NCBI GenBank assembly: GCA_003247225.1
Contig: QKAK01000146.1
Location: forward strand, 1 to 43,563
Source: Spirochaetota bacterium
Lineage (GTDB): Bacteria; Spirochaetota; Spirochaetia; Treponematales; UBA12059
Length of the DNA stretch: 43,563 bases
Reading direction: 5' to 3'
Both the position numbers and the translations under genes were made by a program. Shown in pieces: positions 18,896 to 27,566 of the stretch (position 1 is the first letter of the stretch; every line of letters begins with the position of its first letter). The notes under the pieces are model-generated. The model was given only the letters and a program-made list of their open reading frames with translations. It was not told the DNA's origin and did no database searches.

Positions 18896-20382
18896 ACATG
18901 CATAGCGCGGGAGACCTCGGCGCCAAGGCCAAGGAAGTCCTGGCCGGCCTCGACGGCCGCGAGCTCGGGAACAAGGACAGGATGGCCCTGCCGGTGCAGG
19001 ACATGCCCTGCCAGGACCCGCTGGACCGAGCCCGGAACATGGAAGAGGTGGCGCTCGGCTACGCCGAGGCCCAGGCCAGGATCGAGGCCGCGCGCTGCCT
19101 GCAGTGCAAGAACGCGCCCTGCGTGTCCGGCTGCCCGGTATCGATAGACATTCCCGGCTTCATAGCCCAGGTGGCCAAGGGCGACTACCACGCCGCCGCC
19201 GACGTCATACGCAAGACCAACCTGCTGCCGGCGATCTGCGGCCGCGTCTGCCCGCAGGAGAAGCAGTGCCAGGCGCCCTGCACCCTCGGCAAGGCGCTCA
19301 AGGGCGTCGACAAGGCCGTGCAGATAGGCCGCCTCGAGCGCTTCGTGGCCGACCGGGAGAGGGCCGCCGGCGGGGCGCCGATGCCCCGGGTGGCCGCCCC
19401 GACCGGCAAGCGGGTGGCGGTGATAGGCGCCGGCCCCGCGGGCCTGACCGTCGCCGCCGACGTCCGCCGCGAGGGCCACGAGGTGGTCATCTTCGAGGCC
19501 TTCCAGAAGCCCGGCGGCGTGATGGTCTACGGCATCCCCGAGTTCCGCCTGCCGAAGGCGATCGTCCGCGAGGAGGCCGAGAAGCTCGAGCGGATGGGCG
19601 TGAGCTTCGAGCTGAACTACCTGGTCGGCCGCACGCGGCCGCTTTCCGCCCTGCTCGAGGAAGATGGCTTCGACGCGGCCTTCGTCGGCGTCGGCGCCGG
19701 CCTGCCCAAGTTCATGGGCATACCCGGCGAGAACCTGGTCGGGGTGTTCAGCGCCAACGAGTACCTGACGCGCGCCAACCTGATGCGCGCCTGGGACCGC
19801 GATCGCGCCGCCACGCCCATCTACCCGTCCAAGCGCGTCGCGGTGCTCGGCGGCGGCAACGTGGCTATGGACTCGGCGCGCATGGCCCTGAGGCTCGGCG
19901 CCGACGAGGTGCACGTGCTGTACCGGCGCACCCGCGACGAGATGCCGGCCCGCGCCGAGGAGGTCGCCCACGCGATCGAGGAGGGCATAGTCTTCGACTT
20001 CCTGGCCAGCCCGACCGAGGTGCTCGGCGACGAGAAAGGCGCGGTCCGGGGGCTGCGGGTGATGTCGTACGAGCTCGGCGAGCCCGACGCTTCCGGCAGG
20101 CGAAGCCCGGTGGCGATCGACGGCTCCGAGCATGACGTACCCTACGACACGGTCATCGTCGCCGTGGGCAACGAGTCGAACCCGCTCCTTGCCAAGACGA
20201 CGCCGGGCCTGGCGGTCGACAAGAAGGGCCACGTGCTGGTCGACGAGAGCCAGAAGAGCTCGCTGGACGGCGTGTGGGCCGGCGGCGACATCGTGCTCGG
20301 CGCGGCCACGGTGATCCTCGCGATGGGGGAGGGCCGCAGGGCCGCCGCGGCCATCAACGAATACCTGAGGGCGAAGGACTAG
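18892..20382 (+). CDS. nfnB: NfnB subunit / small-chain glutamate synthase-like flavoprotein
   Basis: The 496-residue protein starts at ATG 18892, overlapping the nfnA stop. Two N-terminal [4Fe-4S] motifs are present: CLQCKNAPCVSGCP near residue 67 and CGRVCPQEKQCQAPC near 118. An FAD Rossmann site (VAVIGAGPAGLTVAADV) and an NADPH Rossmann site (VAVLGGGNVAMDSARMAL) follow, with the closing FAD motif VWAGGDIVLGAATVILAMGEGRRAA. This is the layout of GltA-like NfnB, which carries the bifurcating FAD and the NADPH site. Paired with NfnA it balances reduced ferredoxin, for example from NifJ, with NADH and NADPH. A strong terminator follows 42 bp downstream. Confidence 0.94.
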   Translation: MNMHSAGDLGAKAKEVLAGLDGRELGNKDRMALPVQDMPCQDPLDRARNMEEVALGYAEAQARIEAARCLQCKNAPCVSGCPVSIDIPGFIAQVAKGDYHAAADVIRKTNLLPAICGRVCPQEKQCQAPCTLGKALKGVDKAVQIGRLERFVADRERAAGGAPMPRVAAPTGKRVAVIGAGPAGLTVAADVRREGHEVVIFEAFQKPGGVMVYGIPEFRLPKAIVREEAEKLERMGVSFELNYLVGRTRPLSALLEEDGFDAAFVGVGAGLPKFMGIPGENLVGVFSANEYLTRANLMRAWDRDRAATPIYPSKRVAVLGGGNVAMDSARMALRLGADEVHVLYRRTRDEMPARAEEVAHAIEEGIVFDFLASPTEVLGDEKGAVRGLRVMSYELGEPDASGRRSPVAIDGSEHDVPYDTVIVAVGNESNPLLAKTTPGLAVDKKGHVLVDESQKSSLDGVWAGGDIVLGAATVILAMGEGRRAAAAINEYLRAKD

Positions 20383-20392
20383 CCGCGGGTCA

Positions 20393-20421
20393 TTGATCCG
20401 AAGCCCGGCTTCGGCCATAAT
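20393..20421 (+). promoter_or_regulatory. Possible promoter of the TPR gene inside the terminator region
   Basis: TTGATC (20393-20398) and CATAAT (20416-20421) are 17 bp apart. Transcription would begin near 20428, after the first bases of the terminator's left arm (20424), so the terminator stem would be incomplete in this transcript. Confidence 0.35.
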
Positions 20422-20423
20422 GG

Positions 20424-20468
20424 GGGTCGAGGGGCGCGTCGTTCGGGCGCGTCTCCCGACCCTTTTTT
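20424..20468 (+). terminator. Rho-independent terminator of nfnAB
   Basis: GGGTCG (20424-20429) pairs with CGACCC (20457-20462), with an inner GC-rich extension, and is followed by six T at 20463-20468. Confidence 0.75.
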
Positions 20469-20490
20469 CTGTCGTACGGAGAGTCTCGGA

Positions 20491-21258
20491 ATGCGATTCA
20501 GCGTCTTTTCCACCCTTGTCCTCAGCGTCATCGTCGCCTTCGGTTCCGTCGCCGCCGTTTCGGCGCAGGAAGCGGCGCCGGCCCAACCGGACTTGCCGGC
20601 CCCGGCGATAGCCGCTCCGGCTCCGGCTCCGGCGCCCGCCCAGGCGCAGCCCGTCCTGCCGGTCAAGGCCGACGCGCTGCTCCTGTACCGGCAGGGGCGC
20701 GACCTCGAGACGGCCGGCAAGGCGGCCGAGGCCGCGGCCAGGTACAAGGAGTCGGTCGCCGTCTGCGACAGGGAACTGGCGACCGATCCGACCAGGATGG
20801 ACGCGTACACGGTCAAGTGCTGGAGCCTGTTCAGGCTCGAGAGCTACCGCGAGGTGGTCGACATCGGCGCGGCCGCCCTCAAGGTGCGCTTCGACGCGCG
20901 CGTGGTCGAGGTGATGGGCGAGGCGTACTTCCACCTGGGCGACGACAAGAGCGCCCTCAAGTACCTGCAGCGTTACCTGGACAACGTCGGGGAGTACGGC
21001 GACCGCGTCTCCACCGCCTACTTCTACATGGCGGAGAGCTACTACCGGATGAAGCGCTTCGACCACGCGGATATCGCCTACAGCATGGCCGTCTACCGGG
21101 AGCCGGGGCTGGCGCGCTGGTGGTACCGCTACGCGTCCGCGGTCGAGTCGCTCGGCGAGTACGCGCGGGCCTTCGACCTGTACGGCAAGGCCCTCAAGCT
21201 GAACCCGAGCCTGGCCGAGGCGCAGAGCGGGCAGAGCCGCGTCAAGGCGAGGATGTAG
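20491..21258 (+). CDS. Exported TPR-repeat protein
   Basis: The 255-residue protein has a signal peptide (FSTLVLSVIVAFGSVAAVSAQ), a Pro/Ala-rich linker at about 27-55, and at least four tetratricopeptide-like helices pairs (ALLLYRQGRDLETAGKAAEAAARYKE, VVEVMGEAYFHLGDDKSALKYL, AYFYMAESYYRMKRFDHADIAY, WYRYASAVESLGEYARAFDLYGKALKLNP). It is probably a periplasmic scaffold for protein-protein contacts; no enzyme domain is present. It follows the nfnAB terminator and converges with priA, 11 bp away. The partner is unknown. Confidence 0.85.
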   Translation: MRFSVFSTLVLSVIVAFGSVAAVSAQEAAPAQPDLPAPAIAAPAPAPAPAQAQPVLPVKADALLLYRQGRDLETAGKAAEAAARYKESVAVCDRELATDPTRMDAYTVKCWSLFRLESYREVVDIGAAALKVRFDARVVEVMGEAYFHLGDDKSALKYLQRYLDNVGEYGDRVSTAYFYMAESYYRMKRFDHADIAYSMAVYREPGLARWWYRYASAVESLGEYARAFDLYGKALKLNPSLAEAQSGQSRVKARM

Positions 21259-21269
21259 GCCGGATCCGG

Positions 21270-23345
21270 CTAGAGCAGGCTGACCGGGTCCGGGTCTATC
21301 TCGACGTAGACGCCCGAAGGCGCCTTCCAGCCGGCTAGCGCGGCCGACAGCGCGGCCCTGCCCGGGCCCGCCGCGGCGGACCGCAGCAGCACCTGCCTGC
21401 GGGCGTTGCCGGCGACCACGGCGATCGGGCATTCGGCCGGCCCGAGCACCTCGACCTCGTCATGGCCGGCGCCAGCCGCTACCGCGCCCGCCGCTACCGC
21501 GGCGATGATCCTATCGGCCAGCTCCGCCGCCGTCCCGGCCGCGGCGGCGGCGTCCTTCGACCTGACCACCACCCGCAGCAGCCTCGAGTACGGCGGGAAG
21601 CCTAGCTCCCGCCGTATAGCCAGCTCGTCGGCGTAGAAGCCAGCGGCGTCGTGGGCCGCGGCGCGGGCGAGCACCGGGCTCGTCGGCCGGTAGGTCTGCA
21701 CGATCACGCGCCCGCCCTTGACGAAGCGGCCGGCGCGGCCGGCTACCTGCGTCACCAGGCCGAAGGCGCGTTCCGCCGCCCTGAAGTCGGGCAGGTTGAG
21801 CGTCGTGTCGGCGAGTATCACCCCGACGAGCCGCACGCCCGGGAAGTTGAGGCCCTTGGCGACCATCTGGGTGCCGAGCAGCACGTCGATCTTCCCGTCC
21901 CTGAAGTCGTCGAGGGTGCGCTCGAGCACGCCCTTGCGCGAGGTAGCGTCGGCGTCGAGCCTGGCCACGCTCATGTCCGGGAACAGCCTCGCGGCCTCCT
22001 CCTCGATGCGCTCGGTGCCGAAGCCGGCCCAGCCGGTATCGAGCGAGCCGCATTCGGGGCAGGCCGCCGGCGGCGGCGCCTGGTAGCCGCAGTAGTGGCA
22101 GACGAGGCGGCCGCGTTCCTTGTGGTAGGTCATGCCGACCGAGCAGTGGCGGCACTTCATCTCGGCGCCGCAGCTCCTGCAGCTCCAGAAGTACGAGAAG
22201 CCGCGCCGGTTCAGGAACAGGATAGACTGGCCGCCCTCCCGCTTGACCTGCCTGACCGCGTCGATCAGGCGCTTCGACAGGGCTCCGCCCTCGGCCCTCA
22301 TGTCGACGATATCGACGGAGGGCATGTCGCCGCCGGCGAGCCGGCGCGACAGGACGAGCCGCTCCATGCCGCCCTCTCCCGTCAGCCGCCACGACTCGAC
22401 GCTCGGGGTCGCCGAGCCCATGACGAGCCTGGCGCCTTCCGTCGCGGCGCGGCGCATGGCCACCTGGCGGGCGTGGTAGCGCGGCGACGAGCCGGCCTTG
22501 TACGAGCCCTCGTGCTCCTCGTCGAGCACGATCAGGCCGAGGCCCACGACCGGGGCGAAGACGGCGCTGCGCGCGCCGACGACGACCCTGGCCTCGCCGC
22601 GCAGGATGCGCCGCCATTCCGTCAGCTTCTTCGGGCCCGTCAGGCCCGAATGGATGACCGCGCAGGTATCGCCGAACCGGTCCTTGATCGCCTCGACCAC
22701 CTGGCGCGTCAGGGCTATCTCGGGCACGAGGTAGATGACGCCGCGGCCCTCCGCGAGCGTCGCCTCGGCGGCCTCGAGGAACACCTCGGTCTTTCCCGTG
22801 CCTGTCGGGCCGTAGAGGTACCAGCGGCCTTCGCGCCCGGACAGGATCCGTCCGAGCGCGGCGCTCTGCTCGGCCGACGGCACGAGAGGCGCGGGGGCGA
22901 CGCGCAGGTCGTCGAACGACGCGGCGGAGTCGTCGTCTCCTGCGGAGTCGTCGTCTCCTGCGGAGTCGTCGTCTCTAGCGGCGCCGGAGCCCTTACCCGA
23001 GGCGGGATTCTTCGCCTTGCGCCGACCCTCCCGCTCGGCCGACGGCGTCATCGCCGACAGCGCCTCGCCGAGCGAGCAGTAGTACATGCCGGCCAGCCAC
23101 TCGGCCAGGGCGAGCGTCTCCGGGCCGAACAGGGGCTCGGCGTCGACCAGCCTGAGGTACGGCTTGACGATGGCCGGGTCGCAGTCGACGGTATCGCTCC
23201 TGGCGACCACCCAGCCGACCGCGGCCCTGCGGCCGAGCGTCGCCTCTACCCGCGAGCCCACGGGAGCGGAGAGGCCGTCCGGCTCGCGATAGCTCCATTG
23301 CCTGTCGACGGGCACGTCGAAGGCGACCGAGACGTAGCCTGGCAC
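21270..23345 (-). CDS. priA: Primosomal replication restart helicase PriA
   Basis: From GTG 23345 the product is 691 residues, slightly shorter than E. coli PriA (732). The N-terminal DNA 3'-end-binding domain (YVSVAFDVPVDRQWSYREPDG) is followed by Walker A GPTGTGKTE, helicase box DEEH, and the zinc region CRSCGAEMKCRHC...CHYCGY...CPECGS with eight Cys. ATLNLPDFRAAERAFGLVTQVAGRAGR supplies motifs V-VI. PriA reloads the replisome at collapsed forks. Between the first domain and the helicase core lies an acidic DDDSAG triplicate encoded by an 18-bp tandem repeat, probably a flexible linker. It is the last gene of a five-gene operon, 5 nt after the uracil-DNA glycosylase gene. The longer open frame upstream overlaps that gene in another frame and is not used. 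Confidence 0.96.
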   Translation of the reverse strand: MPGYVSVAFDVPVDRQWSYREPDGLSAPVGSRVEATLGRRAAVGWVVARSDTVDCDPAIVKPYLRLVDAEPLFGPETLALAEWLAGMYYCSLGEALSAMTPSAEREGRRKAKNPASGKGSGAARDDDSAGDDDSAGDDDSAASFDDLRVAPAPLVPSAEQSAALGRILSGREGRWYLYGPTGTGKTEVFLEAAEATLAEGRGVIYLVPEIALTRQVVEAIKDRFGDTCAVIHSGLTGPKKLTEWRRILRGEARVVVGARSAVFAPVVGLGLIVLDEEHEGSYKAGSSPRYHARQVAMRRAATEGARLVMGSATPSVESWRLTGEGGMERLVLSRRLAGGDMPSVDIVDMRAEGGALSKRLIDAVRQVKREGGQSILFLNRRGFSYFWSCRSCGAEMKCRHCSVGMTYHKERGRLVCHYCGYQAPPPAACPECGSLDTGWAGFGTERIEEEAARLFPDMSVARLDADATSRKGVLERTLDDFRDGKIDVLLGTQMVAKGLNFPGVRLVGVILADTTLNLPDFRAAERAFGLVTQVAGRAGRFVKGGRVIVQTYRPTSPVLARAAAHDAAGFYADELAIRRELGFPPYSRLLRVVVRSKDAAAAAGTAAELADRIIAAVAAGAVAAGAGHDEVEVLGPAECPIAVVAGNARRQVLLRSAAAGPGRAALSAALAGWKAPSGVYVEIDPDPVSLL
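22922..22976. repeat. 18-bp tandem repeat, three copies, inside priA
   Basis: The unit TGCGGAGTCGTCGTCTCC is repeated three times, with changes only at the outer edges. Being a multiple of three it keeps frame and encodes the acidic run DDDSAGDDDSAGDDDSAA. It could vary in copy number by slippage. Confidence 0.85.
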
Positions 23346-23350
23346 GGGCG

Positions 23351-24073
23351 CTAGGCCCCGAGGCCGTCGAGCAGCGAGCGCAGCAGCTTGAGGTCTTCCC
23401 AGGCCGGGCGCTTGAGGCCCTCGTCGCGCAGGAGGGCGCTCGGGTGGTAGGTGGCGACCAGGGGCAGGCCGCCGAAGTCGTAGACCCTGCCGCGCAGCCT
23501 GCCTATGCCGTCCTTGACGCCGAGCAGCGACTGTGCCGGGATGCGGCCGACCGCGAGTATGGCCCTGGGCCGTAGCAGGGCCAGCTGGCGGTCCAGGAAG
23601 GGGCGGCAGGCGGCCTGCTCGTCGGGCGCCGGGTCTCGGTTCAAAGGCGGCCGGCACTTGACGATGTTGCCGATGAAGCAGCTCTCGTCGCGCGACAGCC
23701 CTATCGACGACAGCATCTTGTCGAGGAGCTGGCCCGCCGGGCCGACGAAGGGCAGTCCCGTCTTGTCCTCTTCCGAGCCGGGGCCCTCCCCTATGACCAT
23801 GACGAGGGGCCGGGCCGGTCCCTGGCCGGGCACCGAGCGCTTGCGGCCGGCGCCCAGGCGGCAGGCCATGCAGCGGGCCGCCTCGGCCGCGACGGCGGCC
23901 AGGCTATCGTCGAGGGGAACGCGAGCCGGGACCGGGGCGGCCTCGGGGGCCGGGGCCGGCTCGGCCTGGTCGGCGAATTCCGGGACCGGCGCCCGGCTCC
24001 TGTAGCCGTCGGCCAGCGCGTCCTCGATCAGCGATAGCGCCTCGTAGCAGTATATCCTGTCGTCGTTGCCCAT
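23351..24073 (-). CDS. Family 4 uracil-DNA glycosylase with [4Fe-4S] cluster
   Basis: The 240-residue protein matches the thermostable family 4 UDG fold: GEGPGSEEDKTGLPFVGPAGQLLDKML (uracil pocket, residues 95-121), NIVKCRPPLNRDP, and the C-terminal ATYHPSALLR. Cluster ligands are Cys68, Cys71, Cys140 and Cys156, with the x2 and x15 spacing expected of the family. An N-terminal extension of about 50 residues, Pro/Ala-rich at 35-52, precedes the domain. It removes uracil arising from cytosine deamination, which matters in a GC-rich genome. It lies 6 nt after the cNMP-binding gene and 5 nt before priA, so repair and restart genes are co-transcribed. Confidence 0.93.
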   Translation of the reverse strand: MGNDDRIYCYEALSLIEDALADGYRSRAPVPEFADQAEPAPAPEAAPVPARVPLDDSLAAVAAEAARCMACRLGAGRKRSVPGQGPARPLVMVIGEGPGSEEDKTGLPFVGPAGQLLDKMLSSIGLSRDESCFIGNIVKCRPPLNRDPAPDEQAACRPFLDRQLALLRPRAILAVGRIPAQSLLGVKDGIGRLRGRVYDFGGLPLVATYHPSALLRDEGLKRPAWEDLKLLRSLLDGLGA

Positions 24074-24079
24074 CGTCGC

Positions 24080-24553
24080 CTACGCCCTCTCGGCCATCAG
24101 GTTGCGCATCTCTATCGAGATGTCGCGCGCGTTCCTGGCCGCCGCCGCCCCGAGCAGCCGATAGACCGCCCTGCCGACCTTCGGGTCGGAGGCGCAGGCG
24201 GCCTTGAGCAGCGGCCCGTCGAAGCGCAGCACCAGCGAGCGCTCTCGCGCGGTCGTCCTCATGTCGCGCCGGGCGCCGTCGAGGAAGGACAGGGCGCCGA
24301 ACAGCGAGCCGGAGCGCAGCGTCAGCAGCTCCGAGTACCGCTCGTAGTTCGGCAGCTCGAGCCAGATGGCCACGATGCCCGAGACGACGAAATAGACGTC
24401 GTAGGAGTCCCCGTCCTCACGGTAGAACACGTCGCCCTCGGCGGCGCTCGCCAGGACGGCGGTCGACGCGACGGCCGATACGGCCTCGTCGTCGAGCTCG
24501 CCCAGGAACGGCATGCCGCGCAGTATTCCGACGATGTCCGATCCGCCGTTCAT
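24080..24553 (-). CDS. Stand-alone cyclic-nucleotide-binding domain protein
   Basis: The 157-residue protein is essentially one Crp/PKA-type cNMP-binding domain: FLGELDDEAVSAVAS, GDVFYREDGDSYDVYFVVSGIVAIWL, and a phosphate-binding cassette region GSLFGALSFLDGARRDMRTTARE in which an Arg follows the F-G-x-L core. There is no DNA-binding or kinase domain, only a short helical C-terminus, so it would act through protein contact. Its ATG overlaps the TGA of the adenylyl cyclase gene upstream (ATGA), which implies coupled synthesis, and it plausibly reads the cyclase's product. Binding of cAMP rather than cGMP or no ligand is not certain. Confidence 0.88.
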   Translation of the reverse strand: MNGGSDIVGILRGMPFLGELDDEAVSAVASTAVLASAAEGDVFYREDGDSYDVYFVVSGIVAIWLELPNYERYSELLTLRSGSLFGALSFLDGARRDMRTTARERSLVLRFDGPLLKAACASDPKVGRAVYRLLGAAAARNARDISIEMRNLMAERA

Positions 24554-27500
24554 GGCCTGTCCTCCCGTATGCCGTCGAGCGCGGCCTCTATCTCCCCGAA
24601 GCCGCGCGAGGCCAGGAAGTTGGCCACGAGCTCGGGGTCGCCGATCCTGGCCTTCTCTTCCTCCAGGAGGCGCCTGGCTATCCCGCGGCTGCGCGCCGAC
24701 GACCCGTCAGCCGCGATGGATCCGGCGTAATAGTAGTATATGATCGCGTCCTTGTTCGGCAAGAGGAAGCCGGTCGAGAAGAAGTACGACGCCTCGGCCA
24801 GGAAGAAGCCGGCCTCCTCGTCGTCGCCCCTGCCGGCGGCTATCTGCACGAGCAGCATCAGCGCGGTGAAGGTAGGATAGTAGCACGAGTGCCTCAGGCC
24901 CAGGATCAGCGCCTCCCTGGCGGCGGCCTCGGCCTTGCGCTCGTTGCCGGCCACGAAGTGGCACAGGGCGAGCGTCCTCGACGACTCGATGCGGTCGTAG
25001 TCGTTCCTCACCTTGTCGGCGTAGTACTCGGCCTGCATGAACGACTCGCGCGCGGCCTTGGCGTCGCCGTACAGGGTGGCCGAGGCCGCGAGCATCGCGT
25101 GGGCCTGCGAGACGATCGCGTCGCTCAGGCCGCCCGAGTCGAGCAGCGCCTTCGCGGCGGGCCCGAGGGCGCGGAAGTCGCAGAGCTGCCAGAGCACCTT
25201 GAGCCTGAGGTCGTTGCCGAAGAAGCGGGCCACCGCGCCGTAGCTCCCGTCGGACCGGTCGCCGACCGACTCCACGGCGGCGAGCGCGCCGCGGTAGTCG
25301 CCGGAATAGAGCCGTTCCTCGGCCACGGCGCTCGCGTACTCGAACTCGTCCCGGCCGGGGATCGCCGCGGTGCTCGCGACCATCTGCCGGGCCTCCTCGA
25401 AGTTACCCCGCTGGATCTCCGAGAGCGCGACGTGGCGCACGACGTTCTGCACGCTCCTGGCGGCCAGGCCGGCCTGGCGATAGTAGTGCAGGGCCTTCTG
25501 GCCGGTGAAGCGAGCCTTCTGGAACGACGAGGCCATGACGTTATGGGCGCAGATCATGTGGTAGGCGAAGCCCATGCATAGCCGGTTGCGCTCGTTGACC
25601 GCGATCCGCATCACGCGCTTCAGGTCCTCCTCGGCCTCGTCGATCTTGCCGGCGTTGAAGTTCAGCGCGCTCTTGGTGATCAGGAGCTGCACGGCCGCGT
25701 CGGGATGGGGCTTGGCCAGGCGCTTGTACAGCGGGTCGATGATGGCCAGGTACTCGTAGCCGTAGTTGCGCTCGGGGTCGGAGCGTATAGCGTCCGCCGC
25801 CTCGAGCCAGCGCTCGGCCTTCATCAGGTGGCGGATCAGCCTGAAGCGGTTCCTGGCCGGCTTGGACAGCATGATGTCGGCGACGACGCCGTGCAGGATG
25901 CGCTTGTTATGGTTGAGTATGGTCGAGTACAGGGCCTTCCTGAACACGTCGAGGGCGAATGCGTAGCGCTCGCCCGACAGGGTCAGGATGCCGTCGGAGC
26001 GCAGGGCCTCGAGCGACGCCGGCACCGTGGACGGGTCGCCCCCGGCCGCCTCGTAGACGCGCGCTGCCTCCTCGGCGTCGAAGTTGAGCAGGAACACCGA
26101 GCACGCGGTGGCCAGCTCCCGGGCGGCCGGCCCGAAGCGCTCGAGGCTCGCTATGAACATGTTCTGTATCGTGCCCGGCAGGCTGGACAGGTCGCGGTGC
26201 TTGCGGGCGAACAGCGCGTACTCGCGGACGAACAGCGGGTTGCCGCCGGCCTGGGCCAGCACGGCCTCGAGCAGTCGGTCGGGGATCTGGGGCCAGTAGG
26301 CCGACGCGAGCGCGGCCGCCTCGTCGCGGGCGAGCGGGTAGAGCCTCAGCGCCTTGAGGTCGGGGAACGCGTCGCGCATCGACTGGCCGTGCTCGCGGCC
26401 GGCCAGCAGCGCGAAGGGCCTGCACGGCGCCGACCTGAGGTAGTACGCGATGAACTCCATCGATTGGCGGTCCATCGCCTGGGCGTTGTCTATGAACATG
26501 AAGGCCGGATAGACGGCGCGCTCGTAGCGGCCCATCAGCGCCGAGAAGATCGAGAACAGCGCCAGCACGGTCTCGGAGTCCCTGGCCCTGGCGTCGCCGG
26601 CCGCCTCGGGCGACAGGAGCGACGCGAACAGCTCGGCGTGGGCCCGCTCGATCCCCGGCTGGGCGGCCAGCGCCGAGGCTATGGCCTCGGCGCTCGACTG
26701 GGAGTCCACGCCGAGGTAGTCGAGCACCAGGTCGACGACGACGGCGTAGCGGAGCGGCCTGAAGCGCTGCGCCCTCGCCGACAGCACCGGCGAGCCGAAC
26801 TCCGGGAAGCGGCGCACCCGTTCCATCAGCGCGTGGGCCAGCCGGCTCTTGCCTATGCCCGCCTCGCCGACCAGGTACATGCCGGCCGCCGTCTGCGGGT
26901 CGTGCCTGACGTAGAGCCTGAGCAGCTCCTCGAGCTCGTCGCGCCTGCCGACGAAGGGGCCCTGGTCGCGCGATCCCTCCTGGGCCGGGCCGACGAGGCG
27001 CCAGGCGACGAGCTCGTCGCTCGCGCCCTTGACCGTCAGCCCTATCGGGCCGTCGAATTCGAAGTCGGCGTCGCAGCGCTCCTTGACCGCGTCGGAGACG
27101 AGCACGCGGTCGGGATCGGCGGCGGCCTGGAGCCGCTGGGCTATCGCCATCGGGTGCCCGGTGACCACCTTGAACGAGCCGCGGTCGCCGGTCGCGATCA
27201 GGCCCGAATGGACGCCTATCCTGAACGACAGCGCCGCCCCGCGCGGCGCGAGCTCGCCCTCGAGCGCGCGGTTGCGCTCGAGGAAAGCCAGGGCCGACTC
27301 GAGCGCGCGCTGCGGGTCGTCCTCGTGCAGCTCGGGCACGCCGAAGACCGCGACGAGGGCGTCGCCTATGTACTTCTCGACGACGCCGCCTCGCGAGACG
27401 ATGATCTCCTCGAACGCGCCGAAGACCCTGGTCATCAGCGCGTCCATCTCCTCGGGGTCCATGCGCTCGGAGAGCGCGGTGAAGCCCTGGAGGTCGGCGA

Positions 27501-27555
27501 AGAGTATGGTAGCGTTCCTGCGCTCGCCAGACTTAATCGAGCTGATCTTGGCCAT
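24550..27555 (-). CDS. Class III adenylyl/guanylyl cyclase with AAA-type ATPase and TPR-like domains
   Basis: From ATG 27555 the product is 1001 residues. The cyclase domain (1-180) has metal-binding Asp21 (ILFADLQGF) and Asp65 (EKYIGDALVAVFG) and the segment IGVHSGLIATGDRGSFKVVTGHPMAIAQRL. Next comes a P-loop ATPase (YLVGEAGIGKS, about residues 225-236; Walker B-like AFMFIDNAQ) of the STAND/AAA kind. A long helical C-terminal half is rich in TPR-like repeats. This architecture is common in large bacterial regulators that integrate a signal with cyclic-nucleotide output. The ribosome site at 27555 is weak; the upstream open frame overlaps the oxidoreductase gene and is not used. It overlaps the cNMP-binding gene by ATGA. 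Confidence 0.93.
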   Translation of the reverse strand: MAKISSIKSGERRNATILFADLQGFTALSERMDPEEMDALMTRVFGAFEEIIVSRGGVVEKYIGDALVAVFGVPELHEDDPQRALESALAFLERNRALEGELAPRGAALSFRIGVHSGLIATGDRGSFKVVTGHPMAIAQRLQAAADPDRVLVSDAVKERCDADFEFDGPIGLTVKGASDELVAWRLVGPAQEGSRDQGPFVGRRDELEELLRLYVRHDPQTAAGMYLVGEAGIGKSRLAHALMERVRRFPEFGSPVLSARAQRFRPLRYAVVVDLVLDYLGVDSQSSAEAIASALAAQPGIERAHAELFASLLSPEAAGDARARDSETVLALFSIFSALMGRYERAVYPAFMFIDNAQAMDRQSMEFIAYYLRSAPCRPFALLAGREHGQSMRDAFPDLKALRLYPLARDEAAALASAYWPQIPDRLLEAVLAQAGGNPLFVREYALFARKHRDLSSLPGTIQNMFIASLERFGPAARELATACSVFLLNFDAEEAARVYEAAGGDPSTVPASLEALRSDGILTLSGERYAFALDVFRKALYSTILNHNKRILHGVVADIMLSKPARNRFRLIRHLMKAERWLEAADAIRSDPERNYGYEYLAIIDPLYKRLAKPHPDAAVQLLITKSALNFNAGKIDEAEEDLKRVMRIAVNERNRLCMGFAYHMICAHNVMASSFQKARFTGQKALHYYRQAGLAARSVQNVVRHVALSEIQRGNFEEARQMVASTAAIPGRDEFEYASAVAEERLYSGDYRGALAAVESVGDRSDGSYGAVARFFGNDLRLKVLWQLCDFRALGPAAKALLDSGGLSDAIVSQAHAMLAASATLYGDAKAARESFMQAEYYADKVRNDYDRIESSRTLALCHFVAGNERKAEAAAREALILGLRHSCYYPTFTALMLLVQIAAGRGDDEEAGFFLAEASYFFSTGFLLPNKDAIIYYYYAGSIAADGSSARSRGIARRLLEEEKARIGDPELVANFLASRGFGEIEAALDGIREDRP

Positions 27556-27566
27556 GGCCAGGTAGT

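Noticed and set aside
18778-21432. Long minus-strand open frame over nfnB and the TPR gene
   Set aside because: Composition is typical of a shadow frame in GC-rich DNA, and it spans two well-supported plus-strand genes and a terminator.
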